A program made the position numbers and the translations under genes. 64,000 nucleotides of DNA, taken from NCBI RefSeq assembly GCF_901472535.1, contig NZ_LR590470.1, forward strand, positions 2,356,001-2,420,000. The letters are read 5' to 3'. This document shows positions 45,855 to 57,639 of this stretch, one piece after another; positions within the stretch are counted from its first letter, which is position 1; each line of letters starts with the position of its first letter. Source of the DNA: Sphingobacterium daejeonense (lineage in GTDB: Bacteria > Bacteroidota > Bacteroidia > Sphingobacteriales > Sphingobacteriaceae). The notes beneath the pieces are model-generated. The model saw only the letters and a program-made list of their open reading frames with translations, ran no database searches and was not told where the DNA came from.

Positions 45855-47481
45855 TTAATCTTTTGGACATGCTATTCTTTTCCTACCATATCCTGTTCCA
45901 ATGACGATAGTTCTTCCATCGACCTTTTGACTTACTACAACTTGATTGACATCATCGGCTTTCCACACGACCGGATTGAAAGATTGACCGTTTTTGAGTC
46001 TCATTTGCATTAATGGACCTCCATTGGTTTTACTTCCTAAAATAGTGACTTCGCCATTTCTACTGATAAGAATCCGAATCAAAGGGTTCTGCGCTGTACC
46101 AACTAAATCGTAGACCTCGTCAATACCATCTTCGCTATATTCTGTCCCATCGATGAATTCAATATTTCTAACTGTTCCCAAAGAATTGTTTGTTTGGAAT
46201 TGAATTTGTTGACTGGCACTTGTTCCGAAAATATAATTATCATTTACTTTCATATTGAAGGCATTATCCAATTCTGTGATATCAAACTGGAATCCGTAAT
46301 TTGCTTGTGGAGCAAGAAACTGATTCGTGATAATCGAATTATTAGGATATTTAATTCCATCCTTTATAATACCCTTATAGGTTACCCATTTACGATTTTC
46401 TCGTACTTCCCACGACTCTTCAGGATATCTCCAATTTAGACCATCAGAGGTTACATTCTGGGTACATACTCTAAATTTCAATACAAGGTTGTAACGATGG
46501 CCTGGAGTGATTTTTATATCAGGTACTGAAATATTGGTTTTAGTTTCGCCATCTAAAGTAATAGAACCAATGTTAAAGGCTGCAGTCGTTGTTGCAGGAC
46601 TGATCAAAAAAGTAGGTGAACTTGTGATCGATCTGATACCTGGTGTAATCGCCGGGAAAGCAACGTTTGTTGAATTACTGGTTGCCGGAAAACTAACGAG
46701 ATTATTGCTGAACTTGATGGAACCACTTGCTTTTGTAGGCGTTATTTGGTTTCCTGATAAAGCGTGAATGTTTCCAGTCATACTATTGTCCATTTCGATT
46801 GTCGTTGTGATCTGGCTGAATTGATGAATTAATTCTGCTTCCAACAAGTTTGTTTCACCAAAAGTCAAAGTCATTGTTTTCTTGAAATACATGAGCTCCG
46901 ATGAAATATTATTTAAACTTGCTGTCGACAAACTTCCTTGGTCAGTAATATTGGGTAAAGTTGAAGTACTGTTTACCGAGTAAACAATAAATGTATAGGT
47001 AGCACCATTATTTAGTGGAATACCGGGTGTTATTGCTTCATTTCCATACGCATAGTCATAATTTCCTTTGTGTGCTCCATCTTCATCATAAACGACTACC
47101 CGATATTTAACACCTGGATCGAGGACTTTGACAACGGGTTGGGTTGCTGCTTTTGCATCGCCCAAGGCAGGTGATGCTGCTGATAGCGTAGCATTATTGC
47201 CATCCTTGATAACCATTACGTCCATACTTATTCCATCGCTTATTTTTACAGATGATAACTGCACATTAGATTCAGCGCTTCTTTTTAGTGGTTTTGCTGT
47301 TCCCAAATAATATGTTTTCCTCTTTTGGTGATCCTACCGAAAGCTTCACTTTTAGCATAGTTTCTCCGCCAGAACCAATGTCAGTTCCCGATTTTTTACA
47401 AGATTGAAAAACAATAAACAGCATGGCAAAAAAGAACAACGTAGAGAATCTAGCCACTTTGTTGATTTGTGTGAATTTCAT
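45855..47481 (-). CDS. Fimbrillin-like lipoprotein 2 (frame broken once)
   Basis: The N-terminal piece at 47272-47481 (leader LFIVFQSC) joins the 45855-47306 piece after one base change near 47290, giving about 541 aa. It is a paralog of the 39583 product: LDPGVKYRVVVYDEDGAHKG and LNNGATYTFIVYSVN in the N-terminal half, YGFQFDITELDNAFNMKVN in the C-terminal half, and the same end pattern VIGTGYGRKRIACP. The conserved C-terminus may be a processing or anchoring element. A 54-codon peptide gene precedes it, as in module 1. Confidence 0.7.
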
Positions 47482-47522
47482 TTTTTAAGGTGTTTTAAAA
47501 CGTTTAGTGTGTGTGTGTTAAT

Positions 47523-47687
47523 TTAGAACCAATCGATGCTTTTTGACTCTTGGTCATCTTCATACCATTGTTCTATGACCTCATCATTACCGTTTTGAGG
47601 ACGTACAAATGCTGATCCTGCAGCAATCCCTTCTTCGAGGTGAATGTTATTTACCTCGATCAAGGGGCTAACGTATTTTTTTTCCAT
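47523..47687 (-). CDS. Small conserved peptide gene of module 2, 54 aa
   Basis: ATG 47687 opens MEKKYVSPLIEVNNIHLEEG and the gene ends ...ESKSIDWF. It lies 41 bases upstream of fimbrillin-like 2 with GGAG before the start. It shares Y-x-SP-x-I, I-A-x-GSA-x-V-x-P-x-N, E-x-W and S-x-x-IDW with the 39396 peptide. Acidic with no signal sequence. Two independent copies in the same position make this a real, probably functional gene type. Confidence 0.7.
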   Translation of the reverse strand: MEKKYVSPLIEVNNIHLEEGIAAGSAFVRPQNGNDEVIEQWYEDDQESKSIDWF

Positions 47688-48257
47688 AATACATTGCTCC
47701 TAGTTTAAAAAATTAATAAAATTTAGAATTCCGGTTAATAGTTAGTGATTGTCGGTAAATTCTAATGTCTTCCTTTTGAGGACAATGTAAATGTATATAG
47801 TTAATTGTTTTCCTAATGATAGAAAAGGGTTATTTCGGTGGTTAATTTTGAATTGTCGTTTCCTATCTACAGTTTGCTATCGATATCAGTTAAAAGAGAT
47901 ATTGTAGCCCTACAGCCTTGTAATATTTTAAATTATCCGAATTTTAAATTGTAAGAAAACGGCTGTTTTTACTTAATTGATAGGAGATGGTTTAAAATAG
48001 AAACCATGTTTATCCAATTTCCATTTTTGATCTTTTTTGTTTTTTGCTGTTATGATTTTCTTCGAGTCAAGTCTGACTCTTGTTCCACTCTCAGTCCTCT
48101 TTCATTCGGACCTCGTTCGGACCTTGTTCGGGTGTTTTCCGAACAAGCTCCGAACGAGGTCCGAACAATGTCCGAACGAGAGACGAAGGAGGGTATAAGG
48201 AAGGAGGGGTTTGATAGTATTTAATCCATGTGTAAACCATTTTCAGGAATAGACTTA
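47688..48257. other. Intergenic region with strong palindrome
   Basis: A/T-rich upstream region of module 2 (47690-47850), with TACATTTA resembling a -7 element on the minus strand near 47790. The 25-bp palindrome at 48107-48163 follows, then nothing supportable as a gene. The plus-strand ORF at 48006-48224 is a by-product of the repeats. Confidence 0.5.
48107..48163. repeat. 25-bp stem-loop built from TTCGGACC repeats
   Basis: Arms at 48107-48131 and 48139-48163 pair with a single mismatch around a 7-base loop (GTGTTTT). Each arm is made of CGGACCTCG/TTCGGACCTTG units, and another TCCGAACGAG unit continues to 48180. The region is more G+C rich than its surroundings. Confidence 0.75.
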
Positions 48258-49328
48258 TTAATTAGTATTTTGTCTTGGAAGATTTGCTTTTTGAAGGGCT
48301 TCTTTTGCTAATTGTTCTTCATTCGCTTTTAAGTACCACTCGGAAATATTTTTATAAAGTTTGGGTAGATCCAATACTTCTTGATATTCACTTTGGTCTA
48401 TATATTCTTGAAAAGCTTTAGCTCCCAAATGGTATATTTCAGGAGGTAGGGTTGATTTATTTTCATTTTCGTGGTAACGGATTACTTCTACAATGGACCA
48501 AGCAGGTTTAAAAACAATTTCTTTAGAAGTTAGTATTGAATTTCCATATTCATAAGCTTTTTTTGGGTCTAAGGAAAGCAATGACTGCATAATATAAAAC
48601 GTTGGAATGGGAGTGTTTTCCAATTCAGGATTCGCAACCATAAACTCATTTATTTTATCTAAGGTCTTTTGATTAATTTCTGATTCATTAAGTTTTTTAG
48701 CATTGAGATCATAGATATAGTTATTCATAGAATCCAAGAAATGCACTTCCAATTCTCTGAAATTTTTTTCCTCATTTTTTTCTTTGCTAGCAGATTGTAG
48801 CTCCCATTCTCCAGCAAGAATTTTATTGATAACTGGTTCTAAATCTTTTGGATGTCCAAACCATGCAAGCTTTGAATTTTGATCTATGACGAATGATTTT
48901 GGTATCCCTTTATCGTCGTTTGTTGTATTAAACCAATTATCTATCATTTTATTATTGTCATCAATCGCTACATGGTAATCCATCTTGTCTCCCATATTGA
49001 GGACAAATTCTTGGATATCTTCGCTTGTTGTATTTTTATCTTCAAAAACGCTGACGCCTATGATTTCCAATTGATCTTTATTTTTTCTTTTTAGTTCAGA
49101 AAGATGAGGCATAGCAGCAATACAGGGTTTACACCATGTAGCCCAGAATTCTACAATGTAAACCTTTCCTTTTTCATATTCTTTTATTGGTTCGCCTTTC
49201 ACCCATTCTTTGATAAATAGTGGAGGTGCGGCATCAGAAATTTTCAATGTAGCATTACTTGGATCTTGTGCAAATGAAGATATTGAAATCAAAGTAATCA
49301 ATGAGATAAAGATAGGCTTGAAATTCAT
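48258..49328 (-). CDS. TlpA-like thioredoxin-fold protein
   Basis: 356 aa with a signal peptide (MNFKPIFISLITLISISSFA). A TlpA/ResA-like redoxin domain covers residues 25-175, with the active site ATWCKPCIAAMPHL and the cis-Pro region KGIPKSFVIDQNSKL. The C-terminal half is helical and TPR-like (...LSLDPKKAYEYGNSI, ALQKANLP). Such proteins reduce periplasmic disulfides, for example for cytochrome c maturation; here the partner is unknown. Frame intact. Confidence 0.85.
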   Translation of the reverse strand: MNFKPIFISLITLISISSFAQDPSNATLKISDAAPPLFIKEWVKGEPIKEYEKGKVYIVEFWATWCKPCIAAMPHLSELKRKNKDQLEIIGVSVFEDKNTTSEDIQEFVLNMGDKMDYHVAIDDNNKMIDNWFNTTNDDKGIPKSFVIDQNSKLAWFGHPKDLEPVINKILAGEWELQSASKEKNEEKNFRELEVHFLDSMNNYIYDLNAKKLNESEINQKTLDKINEFMVANPELENTPIPTFYIMQSLLSLDPKKAYEYGNSILTSKEIVFKPAWSIVEVIRYHENENKSTLPPEIYHLGAKAFQEYIDQSEYQEVLDLPKLYKNISEWYLKANEEQLAKEALQKANLPRQNTN

Positions 49329-49680
49329 AATCTAATTAGTTAAGTGGTTGTGTGATAAATAGTAAACGATGAAATTGGGTAGAAAATTGTATGACTTTAG
49401 ATAAGAAGAAGTTATTCAAGGATTTATGGATGATTATATCAAATACAATGATTTCTATTTTAGTACCATCTTGTGAGGAAAATGCCAAGGTCATTTTTTC
49501 AGTGGCAGGTGGGGACACCAGCCACGACAGTCCAAGCTCCGAATGAAGACTTGTCTGTATTTTAAATTACAATTTGTGAACCAAATTGCGATGACCAAAA
49601 TTTCGCTGATCGAGATTCTTAAAATATGCGGTCCTACAGTTATCTAAATACTAACTACTAAGTACTAAATACTAAATACA

Positions 49681-49706
49681 AAAAGCCTGTCGCAAGACAG
49701 GCTTTT
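49681..49706. terminator. Terminator downstream of the tRNA pair
   Basis: Stem AAAAGCCTGTC/GACAGGCTTTT with loop GCAA, terminating the leftward tRNA transcript; also usable in the other direction. Confidence 0.85.
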
Positions 49707-49715
49707 TTTGTTTTG

Positions 49716-49800
49716 TACCTAGGGCGGGAATCGAACCCGCACTCCTTTAACAGGAACAGGATTTTAAGTCCTGCGTGTCTACCAGTTCCACCACCTAGGC
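49716..49800 (-). tRNA. tRNA-Leu(TAA)
   Basis: On the minus strand GCCTAGG...CCTAGGT forms the acceptor stem (G-T at the first pair). The anticodon loop is CTTAAAA (anticodon TAA), with a long variable arm and T arm GCGGG-TTCGATT-CCCGC. 85 nt; CCA not encoded. Confidence 0.93.
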
Positions 49801-49805
49801 AACTG

Positions 49806-49878
49806 AGCGAAAGACGAGATTCGAACTCGCGACCCCAACCTTGGCAAGGTTGTGCTCTACCAACTGAGCTACTTTCGC
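49806..49878 (-). tRNA. tRNA-Gly(GCC)
   Basis: The minus strand has acceptor GCGAAAG/CTTTCGC, D arm AGCTCAGTTGGTAGAGC, anticodon loop TTGCCAA (GCC) and T arm TTCGAAT. 73 nt. It lies 5 bases upstream of tRNA-Leu on the same transcript. Confidence 0.93.
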
Positions 49879-50049
49879 TTGACGTGCTGCAAATATAGAT
49901 AGATTTAGCAAAGTTGAAAAATAATAATTGTTGAAATGATGCAATGTGCTTGTAATGTGCGTAATAATTTTATCACGAAAGGGATAAAAAGGCCATAATA
50001 ATAGCTTTTGGTGCTATTTTTGACTACTTTCGTGAATTAATTTAGATTT

Positions 50050-52241
50050 ATGCAACTTAGACTCTTTGCTTTTATATTGTGGTGTTGCTTCGTCAAATTT
50101 GCCAAATCAGAATCATACCCCGAAGTGGTATTTGATAATAGTTTGGTGAAAGGTTCGTATGCCCGAAGTATTGTCAATTATTCAGGTGATAGCTGGGTGG
50201 AGAATGTACAGCGTAACCTGTTAGTCTCCGATACGTTGTTCTTTACTCCAGGAAATGCACTTTCTCTAAAATATATATCCTCAGAAAACGGTGACTGGGA
50301 TGTCATGATTAAATATAGCCGCCAGAAGTTTCATTACCGGGTATCCAATAATGATATCTTGAGCCTAAAAATATTTGTTGGTTCGGAAGGTACCAAACCT
50401 GAACACCTTCCATCTATCTCTATTCAACAAGGTCAAAACCAATCAATCTCCGTTCCTTTAGGTGATTACATCGAAGATTTCAATAATAGTAGTTGGATGA
50501 GCGTAAAAATCCCTGTTAAAGAATTCGCTGGTTTAGATAGCGATAACATAATTTCAGGAATAGTTTTGCGTCAGCACCATTCAAGTGCAGTTACCAACCA
50601 ACTGTTTCTAGACCAGATTGAATTCCTTCCTTCGCAATACCCGGAAACACCTTTGACATCAAATGCGGTGCTGACGAAAGCGCAAGCTTATGGAAACCAT
50701 GTTGACTTGCTGTGGCAGGTACCTTTAACGCCAAGCATCCGTTACGTGAAGATTTATCGTTCCGAAGATAATAAAGATTTTAAGGCTGTTGGAATCCGAC
50801 CGACTTATATGTTGAGGTGTTTGGACTTTGTGCCCATACTTGACAAAAAGTATTACTATAAGATTGCTTGGGTAGACTACAATTATCGGGAATCTCCATT
50901 TTCAGAAGTATTGGAGGTGGAACCGAAAAAATTAAGTGAAGACCATCTGCTGGATTTGATACAGTTAGCCAATGTCAATTATTTCGTCGACAATTATGAT
51001 ATAAATTCCGGTATGTACATGCCATTCAGGATGAAGGATAAAGCACCAGTTTCCGTTCGTGAAACTGGAGGTGCAATGCTCAGCATGTTGATTGGTGTAG
51101 AGAAAGGATTTGTGAGTAAACCATTGTTCTTGAGCAGAGTGAAAAGAATTGTAGATTTCTTAGGAAAAGCACAGAATAATAAAGGTTTTTATCCGGCTTA
51201 TTTTGATGGTAGGAAAGGATTGCCGATTTACTTAGATGATCAACCACGCTATGATATTCAGGCTACTACCAGTTTAATGGAAGCTTTGTTGATTATTAGG
51301 CAGTACTTGACTACAGATTCAGAAGATGAAAATAATTTAAGAGCGATATCACCAAAATTGTGGGAACGTTTGGATTGGCGTGGAGTTACCTTGCCGTCCG
51401 GATCCTTTGGTTTTAAGATCTGCAATTGATATGGTCGATCAATACTTCACTTACGATCCTTTAGTTGGAATAAATGGAGGCATGAATGCCTATATGTTAG
51501 CTATTGCATCAACAAAATCCAGTCTTGCTCCCAGAAGCATTTGCCAATGCAATTCAATATAAGTTTGAAAGGCCAAAGAGAAGAAGCACTATTCGCAATA
51601 TGCAAGTAACAGCAGTTGATAATATTGCGGATTCCGTTCAATCAATGATGGATCAAGAAGCACAGTTTTCAACTGTTTCGGGTAAAGATTCTATCTATAA
51701 GGTCTTAGCCACTCATGATACCTTGATGTACGGAATTCAATTGCCATTTGGTAATTATACGACAAGTCTATTGGATATGTATAGACCGTTTAATACGATT
51801 AATCCTTCCATTTCGAAAGTTGCAAATTATGATTTGAAAGATGTTTTGCAACGCTATACGCAAGTTGCAAAACGCAGGGACAATGAAATAGGGGTGGGCA
51901 CCTCCAATTCCGATATTTGGGGATTTTACCAAGTAAGAGATAGTATCGGTACTTATAGAATTAATCCGGCCATTTCAGTTTCATCGATATTTTTGGATGA
52001 GGTTCGCGGGAAGCGTTCTCTGCATGCATTATACAATCAATTTGGAGAATATTTATTTACGGAATATGGTTTTAGGGCATGGTTGGACATTCGGACGGAT
52101 GATGTCTCGGATGAATACATCGCCACTAATCAGGCGAGTTTAGCTATTCAGTTGGAAAATTCAAGAACGGGTTTGATTTGGAAATTATATCAAGCGATTC
52201 CCGAAATAAAATCTGCAGAACAAAGAATCTTTAAGAAGTAA
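50050..52241 (+). CDS. Glucoamylase-family (GH144-like) secreted protein (frame broken)
   Basis: A signal-like N-terminus (MQLRLFAFILWCCFVKFA) is followed by a beta-sandwich region (residues 25-210) and a fibronectin-like segment (AYGNHVDLLWQVPLTP). The (alpha/alpha)6 domain covers LLDLIQLANVNYFVDNYDIN, SVRETGGAMLSMLIGVEKGF, GFYPAYFDGRKG, then FGNYTTSLLDMY and IWGFYQVRDSIGTYRIN. Breaks are near 51405 and 51525. The fold resembles PF10091 glucoamylase proteins, including endo-beta-1,2-glucanases (GH144). The catalytic acids are not identified, so activity is open. About 730 aa. Confidence 0.65.
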
Positions 52242-52281
52242 TATTTTAAATCAATATCGTTATATTTACGGCAATTAAACA

Positions 52282-52813
52282 ATGAAAAAACACATGAAGC
52301 GAATCAATTATTTTTCTCTAATCTTTTTAGCGGGTTTAATCCTATTTTCTTGTAAACAACAAGCGTTAGTCGTTAATCCAGGTGCTGTAGTTTCTCAAGA
52401 TGGTACCAATGATGGTTTGAAAAATGTAAAGAGAGAATTTTGAAGATGCTAAACAAACAAATGAAGGTATTTTAGTTTCTATTTCTTCGGATTTGTTGTT
52501 TCCTACCAATTCTTCATATTTGACAGATGCTGCTAAAACAGAGTTGAGCAAATTGGTTAAGGTTTTAAAAGGAGCTAACGGCAAGAATGATATTCGCGTT
52601 GATGGGCATACAGACGCTACAGGTACTGCTGAATACAATGTTTGGTTATCAGAGAAACGTGCTGCCTCTGTTGAGAAATTCTTGGTTGATTCTGGAATTT
52701 CAGCGTCTAGAATATCGACAAAAGGATTAGGACAATCAAAACCAATCGCAGATAACAAGACTCCTGAAGGAAGACAAAAAAACAGACGTGTAGAAGTGGT
52801 AATCTTAAAATAA
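52282..52813 (+). CDS. OmpA-family lipoprotein (frame broken once)
   Basis: The start is ATG 52282 with leader GLILFSC. One base change near 52440 (in AATTTT) joins to ...GILVSISSDLLFPTNSSYL and the OmpA-like peptidoglycan-binding domain. Key features are IRVDGHTDATG (peptidoglycan contact loop), WLSEKRAASVEKFLV, RISTKGLGQSKPIADN and NRRVEVVI. About 177 aa. It anchors the outer membrane to the cell wall. A terminator follows at 52842. Confidence 0.85.
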
Positions 52814-52841
52814 GATACCCTTAAAATAAAAAATTGATTTC

Positions 52842-52891
52842 AAAACCGAGGTTTGGTTTTTGGTGGATACTGAAAATTAGACCTCGGTTTT
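52842..52891 (+). terminator. Terminator after the OmpA-like gene
   Basis: Stem AAAACCGAGGT/ACCTCGGTTTT with a 28-base loop and T8 tail. Confidence 0.75.
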
Positions 52892-53110
52892 TTTGTTAAT
52901 AATTTTCTGTATTTTGTAATAAGGAACGGAAGAACGAATTTAAAACTCAGTAAAAAAACGATGTTGATGTTTTAATGGGCTAGTTTAGATTTACTTAAAA
53001 TTATGAGTGTCTTGGTTGGATGATTTTCGGGGATTATTAGGATAATAATAATTAATTTTGTTAGTTATTAGAGGAAGTGAACAACGATATATTGAGTTAG
53101 GAAGAAATCT

Positions 53111-56100
53111 ATGTATATAATTTTTGATACGGAAACGACGGGTTTGCCAAAGCGTTGGGATGCACCAATTACAGATACTGATAATTGGCCGAGATGTATC
53201 CAGATTGCATGGCAATTGCATGATGAAATGGGGCGATTAGTTGAGCATCAAGATTATTTAATCAAACCTGATGGTTTCAATATTCCCTATGATTCGGAGA
53301 AAATTCATGGTATTTCCACAGAGCTTGCTGAAACCGAGGGTATACCCTTAACTGATGTTTTAAGTTAAGTTTAATGAGGCTTTATCAAAGGCCAAATTTG
53401 TAGTAGGTCAGAACATTGGTTTTGATATCAATATTATGGGCTGTGAATTCTACAGGTATCAGGTTGAAAGCCCCATGGCTTCAATGCCTATTTTGGATAC
53501 TTGTACAGAAGTTACTGCTGATCTATTAAAATTACCTGGAGGTAGGGGCGGTCGTTATAAATTGCCAAACCTTACTGAATTGCATAGCTATTTATTTGGA
53601 GTTCCATTTGCAGAGGCGCACAATGCAACTGCCGATGTGGAGGCTACGACTAGATGTTTCTTTGAGTTAATCAGGAAGGAGGTTTTTACTCCTCAAGAAC
53701 TTCAAACGGATACAGGATACTTTGTTGAGTTTAAAGAGGAGAACCCCGAGGTTATTGAATCAGTCGGGTTAAAACATATTAATCTCAAGGTGGCTTCAGA
53801 TGCTATTCGCGAAGCAGAGAGCATGGGTCAGAAAAAGGTTGTTATTGACCCTGAGACTCTAGCAAAATTTAAAGCAGCAGAATTTGCACATTTACATAAT
53901 CATACTCAATTTTCAGTTTTACAATCCACTATTTCTATTGATAGTTTGATCCAAGCTGCTGCAAAGCACAAAATGGCAGCAGTAGCTATGACCGATCATG
54001 GCAATATGATGGGTGCTTTCCACTTTGTGAGCAAAACATTGGGTCATAACAAAGATGTTGAGGCTAAGATGGCTGAAGCAATTGAGAAAGGTGAGGAGTA
54101 TGATGGAAGACCGATTAAACCAATAGTCGGCTGTGAGTTTTATGTTTGTGATAATCGAAAGGATAAAAGTCGGAAAGACAATGGTTATCAAATCGTATTC
54201 TTAGCAAAGAATAAAAACGGCTATCATAATATGGCCAAAATGGCTTCTGTAGCTTATACAGAAGGATTCTATTATGTGCCACGTATTGACCGTGAGACTG
54301 TAGAAAAGTATAAACAAGATTTAATAGTACTTTCCGGAAATTTAAATGGCGAGGTTCCGAGCAAAGTTTTAAATATTGGAGAGGTTCAGGCCGAAGAAGC
54401 ATTGATATGGTGGAAGGAGCAGTTTGGGGAAGATTTTTATATTGAATTGATGCGACATGGTCAAGAGGATGAGAATCGAGTAAATGACTCATTGATCCAA
54501 TTGGCTAAAAAACATCAGGTTAAGTTAATAGGAACCAACAACACCTATTATGTAAATAAATCTGATGCCCATGCTCATGATATCTTGTTATGTGTAAAGG
54601 ATGGCGAGAAACTTTCGACTCCTAAGGGTCGTGGACGTGGATTTAGGTTTGGTTTGCCAAATCAGGAGTACTATTTCAAGTCTGCTGAAGAGATGAAGAA
54701 AGTGTTCTCTGATATTCCTGAGGCTATTATCAATATTCAGGATCTATTGGACAAGATCGAGGTTTATTCGTTGAACCGCGATGTCCTATTGCCAAAGTTT
54801 GAGATTCCTGAGCAGTTTCAATCTGCTGAAGATTTGGTTGATGGCGGCAAACGAGGTGAAAATGCCTTTTTGAAGCATTTAACCTATATTGGAGCAGAAA
54901 AGCGCTATGAAGAAATTACGGATTCTATCCGGGAACGTTTGGATTTTGAGCTTGCCACAATTGAAAAGACTGGATACCCCCGGTTACTTTCTGATTGTTC
55001 AGGACTTTATTGCTGCCGCTCGAGAAATGGGCGTATCTGTAGGTCCTGGTCGTGGATCCGCTGCTGGTTCTGCAGTAGCATACTGCCTAGGAATTACCAA
55101 TATCGATCCCATTCAATATGACCTACTATTTGAGCGTTTCTTGAATCCTGACCGTGTTTCCATGCCCGATATTGATATTGACTTTGACGATGAAGGCCGT
55201 GGTAGGGTTATGCAATATGTAATTGACAAATATGGAGCATCTCAAGTTGCTCAGATCATTACCTATGGTACTATGGCAGCCAAATCTTCGATCAAAAGAT
55301 ACGGCGCGGGTACTGGATTTGCCATTATCAGATGCAAATGAAATTGCCAAACTAATTCCAAACCTAAAACTGAGCAAAATCTTCAACTTGGAGGACAAGG
55401 CATTGAAAGAGGTATTGCGGAGTGAGGAATTGGAGGCTGTAAATAAATTGAAATCCCTGGCTGATGGTGCCGGTATTGAAGCTGAGACCATCAAGCAAGC
55501 ACGTGTTTTGGAGGGTTCGATGCGTAATACGGGAATTCATGCCTGTGGGGTCATCATTACTCCAGATGATATTACGAATTTTGTTCCGGTATCCTTAGCG
55601 AAGGACTCTGATCTATATGTCACTCAATTTGACAACTCCGTTGTTGAGAGTGCTGGCCTTTTGAAGATGGACTTCTTGGGGCTTAAAACATTAACACTGA
55701 TTAAAGATACAGTGGCCAATGTGAAGTTAAGTCATGATATAGAATTAGATCCTGATAATTTCCCTATCGACGATGTAAAAACCTACGAGTTATTCCAAAG
55801 AGGGGAGACTGTTGGGGTTTTCCAATATGAGTCGCCTGGGATGCAGAAATACATGAAGGAATTGAAGCCTACTGTATTTGCCGATTTAATTGCGATGAAC
55901 GCATTGTATCGACCAGGACCAATGGAGTATATTCCACTATTCGTCAAGCGTAAACATGGTATTGAACCTATTACGTATGACTTAGATGCCTGCGAGGAAT
56001 ATTTGAGTGAAACGTATGGTATTACGGTTTATCAGGAGCAGGTAATGCTTCTTTCTCAGAAATTGGCAGGTTTCTCTAAGGGTGATGCCGACGTATTGCG

Positions 56101-57541
56101 TAAGGCAATGGGTAAGAAACAGAAGGCTGTATTGGACAAGATGAAGCCTAAATTTGTTTCGCAAGCTGAAGCAAATGGTCACAGTGCGAAAATTCTTGAG
56201 AAGATATGGACTGACTGGGAAGCTTTTGCATCTTATGCCTTCAACAAATCGCACTCGACCTGTTATGCTTGGATAGCGTATCAAACTGCATATTTAAAAG
56301 CACATTACCCTGGCTGAATATATGGCCGCTGTACTTTCCAATAATATGAAACGATATCAAACAAGTAACGTTCTTTATGGAAGAGTGCAGACGAATGGGC
56401 TTAACAGTTTTAGGTCCGGAATGTTTAATGAATCGCATTATAAATTTACGGTAAATGACGAGGGTGCTATACGTTTTGGTATGGGAGCTGTAAAAGGTGT
56501 AGGTGCTGGAGCTGTAGATACAATCGTAAATAGTAGAAGCAACGGACCTTACAAGTCAATTTTTGATTTGGCGAAGCGCGTAGATCTACGCATGATCAAT
56601 AAAAAAGCATTTGAGAGTTTAGCTTATGGTGGAGGGTTTGATTCATTTACAGATACTCATCGTGCCCAATACTTCTTTTCGGACTCAGACAGCAGTTCTG
56701 GAATCGAAAAAGGCCATTAAGTTTGCTCACAAATTCCGTGAGAATGAAAATTCTGCTCCAAGTAAGTCTGTTTGGTGCCGGTGGCGCTGTGGAACTACCT
56801 GAACCGACTTTGAACCCATGTCCACCATGGGGATTGATTGAGAAATTGAAATACGAAAAGGATGTTATTGGTATTTATTTAACCAGCCATCCTTTGGATA
56901 ACTATAAATTTGAAATGAGGCATTTCTGTCCAAATAATGTGACGGACTTGCAGATGATCAATAAAGTCAAAGCGGCAGAGGTAGAACAAGAATTGCTGCT
57001 TGAATTTAATAGAATTAAGAATAAAGAGGTTGTCGTAGGTGGTATTGTGCAAATGGCAAACCATCGTGTAGCTAAATCTGGCAAGCCTTTTGGTTCTTTT
57101 ATTATTGAAGACTATTCGGATTCATTTGAAATTATGGTTTTCGGAGAAGATTATGTTAAATTCAAAGGTTACTTGCAGGAAGGATATTTTGTTCAAATCC
57201 GCGGATTGGTTCAAGAGCGTTTCAAACAGGTTGGAAATTGGGGTTTTGAGTTAAAAGGGATTCAGTTGCTATCAGACCTCCGCGAGAAGATGGCCAAAAG
57301 CTTTACGATTCAATTTCCTTTGCATGCCTTAAATCAAGAATTTATGCATACCTTACAAGAATTGGTTAGCTGCACACAATTAGAAGGGCAGGAGGCGAAT
57401 TGTCAATTGAAATTTATGATCATGGATCTTCAGGATGAGCTTTCTATAGAAATGCCAGTTAAGAAGAAGAAGATATTTATAACCAATGAATTTTTGGATG
57501 GCCTTGAGGCTCTTGAAAACGTTCGTTATAAATTAAATTGA
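53111..57541 (+). CDS. dnaE: DNA polymerase III subunit alpha with fused 3'-5' exonuclease (frame broken)
   Basis: About 1475 aa across several frames. Residues 1-190 are a DnaQ-type exonuclease ([35 protein letters not shown]). Next comes the PHP domain ([23 protein letters not shown]). The polymerase core has [17 protein letters not shown] and the catalytic [14 protein letters not shown], with RPGPMEYIP and [17 protein letters not shown] further on. A C-terminal OB fold follows ([18 protein letters not shown]). Breaks lie near 53365, 54980, 55305, 56312, 56350-56440 and 56700; several pairs of indels cancel. It is an essential replicase, so these must be sequence errors, not true mutations. 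Confidence 0.9.
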
Positions 57542-57595
57542 TAGGTTATAAAAAAAATAATAGGCGTAATAAAATAACATGTATAAGTGATTGCT

Positions 57596-57603
57596 TATAT
57601 TTG
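57596..57603 (+). promoter_or_regulatory. -7 promoter element of trxA
   Basis: TATATTTG matches TAnnTTTG, 37 bases before the trxA ATG. No clear -33 element was seen. Confidence 0.4.
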
Positions 57604-57639
57604 TGTTTATAAAATTGTAAAACATAAAACATAATCAAA

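Noticed and set aside
48006..48224. 72-aa plus-strand ORF
   Set aside because: It mostly translates the TTCGGACC palindrome; no start signal and no family.
49713..49898. ORF MYLGRESNPHSFNRN... on the plus strand
   Set aside because: Antisense of the tRNA-Leu and tRNA-Gly genes.
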